Of a stretch of DNA of 12,880 bases, positions 1-4,216 are shown in pieces. Each line of letters begins with the position of its first letter. Position 1 is the first letter of the stretch. A model generated the notes under the pieces. It was given only the letters and a program-made list of their open reading frames with translations, had not been told where the DNA came from and made no database searches. The DNA lies in the NCBI GenBank assembly GCA_964440405.1, contig CAYTSB010000024.1, forward strand, positions 1-12,880, read 5' to 3'. The DNA comes from DAOSVX01 sp964440405. GTDB lineage: Bacteria > Bacillota_I > Bacilli_A > RF39 > UBA660. A program made the translations under genes and the position numbers.

Positions 1-59
<59 letters not shown>

Positions 60-124
60 AAAACTTTATTAAAGCTTGTTTTACAAAGTTTAATCTTAGC
101 TACTCAAAATTGACATTTTACTTA

Positions 125-138
125 GTTTTCAAAGATCA
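125..138 (-). promoter_or_regulatory. boxA-like antitermination element in the 16S leader
   Basis: The minus strand reads TGATCTTTGAAAAC about 65 nt upstream of the 16S 5' end, close to the TGTTCTTTGAAAAC boxA-type sequence common in Bacillota rrn leaders. NusB/NusE and NusG act there to keep RNA polymerase processive on rRNA. Identity rests on sequence resemblance and position between promoter and 16S. Confidence 0.7.
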
Positions 139-171
139 TTTCAATGCTGCTTCTTCTTGATGTGCGTGATT

Positions 172-200
172 AATATATCAAATTGGCCTGACGATGTCAA
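172..200 (-). promoter_or_regulatory. rrn promoter (TTGACA-17-TATATT) with A/T-rich UP region
   Basis: On the minus strand a perfect -35 TTGACA (200-195) is separated by 17 nt from a -10 TATATT (177-172). Transcription should start near 165, giving a ~105-nt leader before 16S. Immediately upstream (about 201-240) are phased A and T tracts typical of UP elements bound by the RNA polymerase alpha subunits. This is a primary-sigma promoter. The match to consensus, spacing, UP region and downstream boxA make the call firm. Confidence 0.92.
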
Positions 201-283
201 CAATTTTTTACTTTTTTTTTACTTTTTTTAAAAAATTTACATATTTTTGGACAATTTTACCAAAAACATGTGTTTTTAAAGGA

Positions 284-312
284 CAAAAATGATTTTCTAA
301 AACAAAATCATT
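284..312 (-). terminator. Weak AT-rich hairpin downstream of ntdp
   Basis: A perfect 9-bp inverted repeat (288-296 and 304-312, AATGATTTT with a 7-nt loop) lies 35 nt past the ntdp stop. On the minus strand it is followed by a short T run before GTCC. The stem is almost all A-T, so terminator strength is doubtful; it could also be a cruciform or protein site upstream of the rrn promoter. Confidence 0.4.
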
Positions 313-347
313 CCAATATATTATATATCAACTTTACAAAAAAATTC

Positions 348-878
348 CTATTTTTTTAAATCTTTATAAATTTCATAATAATTTCTAACTACTCCTTTTT
401 GGAAAGGGCCTATTTCTTTTCTTTTCATTTCTATTAAATCATTTAATTCACTTTTTAAAATCATATCTATCTCTTCTGGATAATTCATTAATTTTTTATG
501 GTAATTATATTCATTACGGTCCAATATTCTAAACCCACCATCAGGAAATACTCTTAAATCCAAATCATAATCAATATATTTTATAATTCTATCATCAATC
601 AAATAAGGAGTTGCTATATTACAATAATAAAACAAGCCATGACTTTTTAACTGACCGATGATATTAAACCATTTATTTTTATAAAAAAACATTACTGCCG
701 GCTCATTAGTTTTGTGAGTTCTGCCATCTGCTTCCGTTACTTTAGTTTTAAAATTTGCACAAACTAATAAGTCATTATCTATTTCTAACACGGTTGCTTC
801 ATCCCAAGTACGGTGAATTTTACCATTATGCTTATAACAATGTATTGTTAATTTATCTCCTACCTTTATCTTATTCAT
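348..878 (-). CDS. ntdp: Nucleoside tri-/diphosphate phosphatase (DUF402, Ntdp/YgaC family)
   Basis: The 176-aa product has the length and nearly the full landmark set of the Bacillota Ntdp/YgaC family (DUF402 fold). These are HNGKIHRTW at 17-25, VTEADGRT at 47-54, EPAVMFF at 59-65, YYCNIATPYL at 84-93 and KYIDYDLDLRVFPDG at 100-114. S. aureus Ntdp hydrolyses nucleoside tri- and diphosphates in the cytosol with divalent metal. The acidic cluster D104-D106 with D95/D96 matches the metal-binding region of the family. The gene is monocistronic: it follows the rplL terminator, has its own TTGTTA-17-TATAAT promoter, and ends with TAG before a weak hairpin. The ATG at 878 lacks a good Shine-Dalgarno, though no other start fits the family N-terminus better. 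Biological role is inferred from the family only. Confidence 0.9.
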   Translation of the reverse strand: MNKIKVGDKLTIHCYKHNGKIHRTWDEATVLEIDNDLLVCANFKTKVTEADGRTHKTNEPAVMFFYKNKWFNIIGQLKSHGLFYYCNIATPYLIDDRIIKYIDYDLDLRVFPDGGFRILDRNEYNYHKKLMNYPEEIDMILKSELNDLIEMKRKEIGPFQKGVVRNYYEIYKDLKK

Positions 879-906
879 TTTTAATCAACTGTTCTTTCTC
901 AAATTC

Positions 907-935
907 ATTATACAATACTTTATAAAAAATAACAA
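907..935 (-). promoter_or_regulatory. Promoter of ntdp (TTGTTA-17-TATAAT)
   Basis: On the minus strand TTGTTA (935-930) and a perfect TATAAT (912-907) are 17 nt apart. They lie between the rplL terminator and ntdp, with a leader of about 20 nt. Primary-sigma type. Confidence 0.75.
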
Positions 936-937
936 AT

Positions 938-960
938 TTAAAAAAGAGCCAAGGCTCTTT
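938..960 (-). terminator. Intrinsic terminator of the rplJ-rplL transcript
   Basis: Seven nt beyond the rplL stop the minus strand forms AAAGAGC-CTTG-GCTCTTT (960-943) followed by T residues to 940. The compact stem with a tetraloop and U tract marks the end of the ribosomal protein transcript. Confidence 0.9.
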
Positions 961-967
961 CATAATA

Positions 968-1336
968 TTAAACTAATTCAACTGTTGCGCCAGCTTCTTC
1001 TAATTTAGCTTTAATTTCGTTTGCTTCTTCAACTTTAACATTTTCTTTAATGTTTCCGCCATTATCAGCAATACCTTTAGCTTCAACTAATCCTAGGCCA
1101 GTGATTTCACGAATAACTTTAATAACTGCAATTTTTGCTTGACCTGGTTCTTTTAAGACAACAGTTCTAGTAGATTTTTCTTCTTCTACTGCTCCTGCTG
1201 CAGGTGCTGCTGCAACTGCTACTGCACTTGGATCTACTCCAAATTCTTCTTTCATTGCATCGACTAATTCTTTAATTTCAAGAATAGTCATTTCTTTTAA
1301 AGATGCAATGATATCATCTTTAGTTATTTTTGCCAT
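968..1336 (-). CDS. rplL: 50S ribosomal protein L7/L12
   Basis: The 122-aa product is the stalk protein that recruits translation factors to the ribosomal GTPase centre. It has the N-terminal dimerisation helices (TKDDIIASLKEMTILEIKELVDAM, about 5-29), an Ala/Val-rich hinge (about 38-50), and the C-terminal factor-binding domain with AKIAVIKVIREITGLGLVEAK and ending KLEEAGATVELV. Length matches the family. The ATG at 1336 has AAAGGATG upstream; this site and the start lie inside the 3' end of the DUF1653 gene, a 17-nt overlap in another frame. Where the family usually has EKTEFDVVL this protein reads EKSTRTVVL, a mild variation. It is the last gene of the transcript before a strong terminator; dosage over L10 presumably depends on its own ribosome binding site. 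Confidence 0.98.
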   Translation of the reverse strand: MAKITKDDIIASLKEMTILEIKELVDAMKEEFGVDPSAVAVAAAPAAGAVEEEKSTRTVVLKEPGQAKIAVIKVIREITGLGLVEAKGIADNGGNIKENVKVEEANEIKAKLEEAGATVELV

Positions 1337-1568
1337 TTATATCATCCTTTCTTTTATTTTCTATTAACTCAAAACGATATTTTTGTTTAACATCGGGATA
1401 TTTGTTTCTATCAACCAGGCTGTTAAACATATCGTATGGTCTAACCCAAATTTTGCCCTCTCCGACATCTTCGTAGACAACTAATTTTTCTAAACTTTCA
1501 GAGTCTTGCGCAATACACAAAACTTTATAATTATTGCCTTTGAAACGGCGGTAGGTTTTTCCAACCAA
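1320..1568 (-). CDS. DUF1653 domain protein inserted between rplJ and rplL
   Basis: The 82-aa product matches the small DUF1653 family: YRRFKGNNYKVLCIAQDSE (6-24), then ESLEKLVVYED, KIWVRPYDMF and, near the end, YRFELIE. The family is mostly described as uncharacterised small single-domain proteins, so no function is proposed. The start is a TTG at 1568 with no visible Shine-Dalgarno. It lies six nt after the rplJ stop and, unusually, in the same frame: GAA-TAA-AAA-ACA-TTG. Reading through the one TAA would give an L10-DUF1653 fusion; otherwise translation must reinitiate after rplJ. The last 17 nt overlap rplL and contain its ribosome binding site region. The position inside the normally tight rplJ-rplL pair is odd. 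Confidence 0.85.
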   Translation of the reverse strand: MVGKTYRRFKGNNYKVLCIAQDSESLEKLVVYEDVGEGKIWVRPYDMFNSLVDRNKYPDVKQKYRFELIENKRKDDINGKNN

Positions 1569-1574
1569 TGTTTT

Positions 1575-2075
1575 TTATTCATTTGGATTTTCTTTTTGTT
1601 TGCTAATCATATCTAAGCCAATTGCAAATTCTTTTAAATATTGCAATAAGCCACTTGCGAACATTGTTAGTAAACCATCTCTTGATGGTATAGATGCATA
1701 TGATTTTATAACATCTAAATCACTAACTGTACCACTTAGAATTCCAACTCTAATATTTAAAGCTTTATTATCATTTGCAAATTTAGCTAAAATTTTAATT
1801 GGTTCCAATAATTCTTTACCAAATAATATTGCATTTGGCCCTTCCATAAACTCATCTAGATTAATCTTTAGTTCATCAAGCGCTCTTTTGGTCAAAGTGT
1901 TTTTATAAACTTTAACCTCAGCATCAACCGGTTTTAGTTCTCTTCTTAATTTATTAATATCACCGACCGTTAATCCCTGATAGCTGAATATGACTACAGA
2001 TTCACTATTTTTGATTTTATTAGCAATTTCGCCAACAGTTTCTTTTTTCAAAGAAATATTTTTTTCGCTTGCCAA
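1575..2075 (-). CDS. rplJ: 50S ribosomal protein L10
   Basis: L10 anchors the L7/L12 dimers to 23S rRNA at the GTPase-associated centre. The 166-aa product has the typical length and signatures: VVIFSYQGLTVGDINKLRREL near 27-47, VYKNTLTKRAL at 56-66, GPNAILFG at 79-86, and a C-terminal helix where L12 binds (DGLLTMFASGLLQYLKEFAIGLDMI). The start is TTG at 2075, decided by a perfect AAAGGAGGG Shine-Dalgarno nine nt upstream and by the family-like start MASEKN. It ends in TAA, followed by the DUF1653 gene in the same frame. Expression is governed by the L10 leader upstream. Confidence 0.97.
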   Translation of the reverse strand: MASEKNISLKKETVGEIANKIKNSESVVIFSYQGLTVGDINKLRRELKPVDAEVKVYKNTLTKRALDELKINLDEFMEGPNAILFGKELLEPIKILAKFANDNKALNIRVGILSGTVSDLDVIKSYASIPSRDGLLTMFASGLLQYLKEFAIGLDMISKQKENPNE

Positions 2076-2097
2076 GTATATCCCTCCTTTAATATTT

Positions 2098-2122
2098 AAA
2101 AAACTTTCCCATGGGGAAAGTT
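2098..2122 (-). terminator. Attenuator hairpin of the rplJ leader
   Basis: On the minus strand AACTTTCCC (2122-2114), loop CAT and GGGAAAGTT (2110-2102) form a perfect 9-bp stem followed by T residues to 2098, just upstream of the rplJ ribosome binding site. An upstream segment at 2147-2136 (GGGAAAAGTAAA) can instead pair with the 5' arm (TTTAACTTTCCC), with small bulges, to form an antiterminator. This is the expected switch of an attenuating leader. Confidence 0.8.
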
Positions 2123-2200
2123 AAAAAAACATTTTTTTACTTTTCCCTCGGTAGGATTATTAAGACTTTGTCCCCTACTTTCTATGGTACTTCTTTGTTT
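2098..2200 (-). promoter_or_regulatory. L10 (rplJ) leader, autoregulatory RNA
   Basis: The transcript between the promoter in rplA and rplJ carries the hallmarks of the Bacillota L10 leader. These are a GTAGGGGACAAAG strand (about 2177-2165), TTAATAATCCTACCGAGG (2163-2146, contributing the pairing CCTAC and the conserved ACCGAGG), and then the antiterminator and terminator. In Bacillus subtilis L10 in complex with L12 binds such a leader and promotes termination, so rplJ-rplL expression falls when free L10-L12 accumulates. Here DUF1653 would be under the same control. Confidence 0.85.
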
Positions 2201-2207
2201 CGTATTA

Positions 2208-2236
2208 ATTATATTTTAATTTTGATTAAAAGTCAA
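2208..2236 (-). promoter_or_regulatory. Promoter for rplJ-DUF1653-rplL (TTGACT-17-TATAAT)
   Basis: On the minus strand TTGACT (2236-2231) lies in the last codons of rplA, 17 nt from a perfect TATAAT (2213-2208). The predicted start near 2201 coincides with the 5' end of the L10 leader, which supports real use. rplJL can therefore be transcribed apart from rplKA. Confidence 0.85.
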
Positions 2237-2924
2237 AAGAATTTTTATCAATTTTAATTCCTGGACCCATTGTAGATGAAATTGAAATGTTTTTTACAAA
2301 TTCACCTTTTATACTTTGTGGTTTTAAATTAGTAATTATCTTAATAAAATGATTTATATTTTCTTCTAACTCAGATTCTTTAAAAGATACTTTGCCAATA
2401 ATGCTATGAACATTGCCATAACTATCTGTTTTATATTCAACCATACCTTTTTTAATATCAGCAACAACTTTTTCTGGATTTGGTGTAACAGTATTGGTTT
2501 TAGGATTTGGCATTAAACCTTTAGGTCCTAAAATCTTACCGATTTTTCCCAATTTAGCCATCATTTTTGGTGTAGCGACAATGATATCAAAATCAAACCA
2601 GTTTTCTTTTTCGATTTTTTCAATCATTTCTTCACCGCCAACAAAATCTGCTTCAGCCTGAATAGCTTTTTTAGCTTCTTCGCCATCAGCTATAACTAAG
2701 ACTTTTTGTGATTTTCCTGAGCCGTTTGGAAGTACTAGCGATCCTCTTAATTGTTGATCAGTTTTCTTAGAATCAACATTAAGATTAATTGCGATATCAA
2801 TTGAGCTGTCAAATTTAGTTATACTAGTTTCTTTAACTAATTTAATTGCTTCTTTTACATTATAGTAAATATTCTTATCTACTTTTTTAGAAGCTTCCAC
2901 ATATTTTTTACCTAGTCTTTTCAT
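2226..2924 (-). CDS. rplA: 50S ribosomal protein L1
   Basis: L1 forms the mobile stalk at the ribosomal E site and often represses its own operon by binding mRNA. The 232-aa product is full length for the family. It contains the N-terminal GKKYVEASKKVD, FDSSIDIAINLNVDSKKTDQQLRGSLVLPNGSGK, KLGKIGKILGPKGLMPNPKTNTVT (the strongly conserved RNA-binding stretch) and the C-terminal SSTMGPGIKID. The ATG at 2924 follows an AGGAGGG site. It lies 31 nt downstream of rplK, clearly the same transcript. Its last codons contain the -35 box of the rplJ promoter. Confidence 0.98.
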   Translation of the reverse strand: MKRLGKKYVEASKKVDKNIYYNVKEAIKLVKETSITKFDSSIDIAINLNVDSKKTDQQLRGSLVLPNGSGKSQKVLVIADGEEAKKAIQAEADFVGGEEMIEKIEKENWFDFDIIVATPKMMAKLGKIGKILGPKGLMPNPKTNTVTPNPEKVVADIKKGMVEYKTDSYGNVHSIIGKVSFKESELEENINHFIKIITNLKPQSIKGEFVKNISISSTMGPGIKIDKNSFDF

Positions 2925-2955
2925 ATTTCCCTCCTAATTGTGGTTTATTAGCGGA

Positions 2956-3525
2956 TTAATTTTCTTTTTGTTCTTCAACATTATCTTTTTCTTCAACAAG
3001 TTCTACTTCTTTATTTTCTTCATATTCTTTGACACTTGCTTCCATTTCAGCTAGTTCCTGTTCGCGTTTCGCCATTTCAGCTTCTTTTGCTATAGCTTCT
3101 TTTTGTTGTTCTAATAATTCTTGATCATTAACACCTTTAATAGCAATTCCCATATTACGAGCAGTACCTTCTAAAATTTTCATTGCATCTTCAATATCAT
3201 ATGCGTTTAAATCAGGTAGTTTAATTTCTGCAACACTTCTTAAATCTTCTTTAGTTATAGTTGCAACGACTTGATTTGCTCCTTTTGCTCCAGCTTTAGT
3301 AATTTTTGCTATTTTTTTAAGCAAAAATGCTGCTGGTGGAGTTTTCAAAATAAAGGTAAAAGATCTATCATCATACACTTTGATTTCAACCGGTACAATT
3401 GTATCTCCTTTGTCTTTAGTTGCGTCATTAAAAGCACTACAAAATTCTTGTAAATTAACTCCTGCTGGCCCTAACGCAGTTCCAACTGGTGGAGCTGGTG
3501 TAGCTTTTCCTGCAGGTATTTGCAT
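2956..3525 (-). CDS. rplK: 50S ribosomal protein L11, uninterrupted part, with acidic C-terminal tail
   Basis: L11 binds the GTPase-associated region of 23S rRNA and takes part in stringent signalling through RelA. The open frame from the ATG at 3525 gives 189 aa beginning MQIPAGKATPAPPVG, then YDDRSFTFILKTPPAAFLLKK (51-71) and EIKLPDLNAYDIEDAMKILEGTARNMGI (100-127). Family members start about ten residues earlier (MAKK-VVK--KLQIPAG). Those residues are present upstream from a GTG at 3555 with a Shine-Dalgarno-like AGGTGG, but are interrupted by an in-frame TGA. The ATG at 3525 has no Shine-Dalgarno. The usual L11 ends near residue 130 of this frame. The remaining 59 residues are a Glu/Lys/Gln-rich, probably helical acidic tail not found in standard L11. 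rplA follows in the same transcript. Confidence 0.93.
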   Translation of the reverse strand: MQIPAGKATPAPPVGTALGPAGVNLQEFCSAFNDATKDKGDTIVPVEIKVYDDRSFTFILKTPPAAFLLKKIAKITKAGAKGANQVVATITKEDLRSVAEIKLPDLNAYDIEDAMKILEGTARNMGIAIKGVNDQELLEQQKEAIAKEAEMAKREQELAEMEASVKEYEENKEVELVEEKDNVEEQKEN

Positions 3526-3555
3526 TTTTATTCATTTTACGACTTCTTTTGCCAC
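3526..3555 (-). other. rplK: N-terminal codons of rplK interrupted by in-frame UGA
   Basis: Read from the GTG at 3555 the codons give M-A-K-E-V-V-K, then TGA (3534-3532), then I-K, then the ATG at 3525. This aligns without gaps to the normal L11 start (Bacillus MAKKVVKVVKLQIPAG), so frame and sequence are intact apart from codon 8. AGGTGG sits eight nt before the GTG. Possibilities are a point mutation or sequencing error, readthrough of UGA, or reinitiation at ATG 3525, two codons beyond the stop. Reassignment of UGA is unlikely because conserved Trp codons in the window are TGG. Confidence 0.85.
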
Positions 3556-3585
3556 GAAAAACACCACCTATAAAATATTTTCGCT

Positions 3586-3622
3586 AAGTGGTATGGGCAA
3601 ATCCGCTTTTTCCCTTCCACTT
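3586..3622 (-). promoter_or_regulatory. Candidate L1-binding leader hairpin upstream of rplK
   Basis: In the rplK leader the minus strand forms AAGTGG (3622-3617) with CCACTT (3591-3586), an asymmetric internal loop, and an inner stem GGGAAA/TTTGCCC (3614-3609 with 3601-3595). A G-rich stem broken by a purine-containing internal loop, in front of rplK-rplA, resembles known L1 autoregulatory targets that mimic 23S helices 76-78. The stem is seen; the L1 role is inferred. Confidence 0.45.
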
Positions 3623-3656
3623 TCTGCTATATATAAAATATATAACTGCAGTTAAA

Positions 3657-3685
3657 ATATTAACACAACTATTAATGAGTTGCAA
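3657..3685 (-). promoter_or_regulatory. Promoter of rplK-rplA (TTGCAA-17-TAATAT)
   Basis: On the minus strand TTGCAA (3685-3680) and TAATAT (3662-3657) are 17 nt apart, giving a start near 3650 and a ~95-nt leader before the GTG of rplK. A second, weaker pair, TTGTGT (3668-3663) and TTATAT (3645-3640), overlaps it. No strong terminator separates it from the upstream sigma-like gene, so some readthrough into rplK is possible. Confidence 0.55.
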
Positions 3686-3714
3686 GTACTTTATTTTCTT
3701 ATATTTTTTAATTA

Positions 3715-4146
3715 TCAATTTTTATGCCACTTGATACTTTCTTTTTCACAAGTAGCAATTAAATCTTCGGTTTTGTCAATATCAAATCTGTCGTAAACAG
3801 CTTTAACCATATCATCATTGGAAAGAATGACTAAAAGATCATCCATTGTGCATTTAAATGAGGAATTAATTTCCTTTAAAATGTACTTACTAAAATATTT
3901 ATTAAAATCTTCTAACTGATCCAATTTAAAACCACTAATTCCTCTTATTATTCCTATAATTCCGAATTTAAAGCCTAATTTTTGTTTGTTCTCAGGATAA
4001 TTGATTGTTTTCATAATTTCATAAATTAAAACTACATTATGAATTATTAAACTGTTAAAAGCTTCTTCATCCCCAGCTAAAGCTTTTTTTAATAAAATTA
4101 AAGTCTCTTCATCACCTAAAGGTGATAAGCAATTTAAATTAAACAT
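3715..4146 (-). CDS. Short sigma-70-like protein: region 1.2-2 only, no region 4
   Basis: This 143-aa protein aligns by eye with regions 1.2-2 of its upstream neighbour and of primary sigma factors. LSPLGDEETLILLKKALAGDEEAFNSLI (7-34) matches IPLLSRDEEIELAKRKDIGDEEARNKLI. GIIGIIRGISGF (62-73) matches GNIALIAVVEKF, and LEDFNKYFSKYILKEIN (78-94) matches the region 2.3-2.4 helix. The -10 reading residues are not conserved, and residues after ~100 show no region 3 or 4. Region 2 is the part of sigma that docks on the RNA polymerase beta-prime coiled coil. The protein could be a decoy or modulator of RNA polymerase, or a decaying paralogue. It has a good site (TAGGAGT) before the ATG and an extended -10 promoter, and ends in tandem TGA-TAA. 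Function unproven. Confidence 0.7.
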   Translation of the reverse strand: MFNLNCLSPLGDEETLILLKKALAGDEEAFNSLIIHNVVLIYEIMKTINYPENKQKLGFKFGIIGIIRGISGFKLDQLEDFNKYFSKYILKEINSSFKCTMDDLLVILSNDDMVKAVYDRFDIDKTEDLIATCEKESIKWHKN

Positions 4147-4172
4147 TTTTGACTCCTACCAAATATATATCA

Positions 4173-4181
4173 ATTATATCA
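4173..4181 (-). promoter_or_regulatory. Extended -10 promoter of the short sigma-like gene
   Basis: The minus strand reads TGATATAAT (4181-4173), an extended -10 element (TGnTATAAT) without a recognisable -35 box. It overlaps a TTGATATAA direct repeat. Start near 4166 gives a leader of about 20 nt before ATG 4146. Confidence 0.6.
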
Positions 4182-4216
4182 AAATTTTTTACTAATTAGC
4201 TCATTATTAAGATTTA

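Noticed and set aside
1600..1908. Plus-strand open frame across rplJ
   Set aside because: It is antisense to a clear L10 gene, has no ribosome binding site and no recognisable protein features; the same holds for the plus-strand frames across rplK, the long sigma-like gene and nusG, and the minus-strand frame inside the metallopeptidase gene.
2956..3555. Genome-wide UGA = tryptophan (code 4) to explain the rplK TGA
   Set aside because: All visible conserved Trp codons (eight in lgt, two in nusG, one in secE) are TGG, every other conserved gene is full length with TGA as stop, and the holin-family gene overlaps lgt through ATGA.
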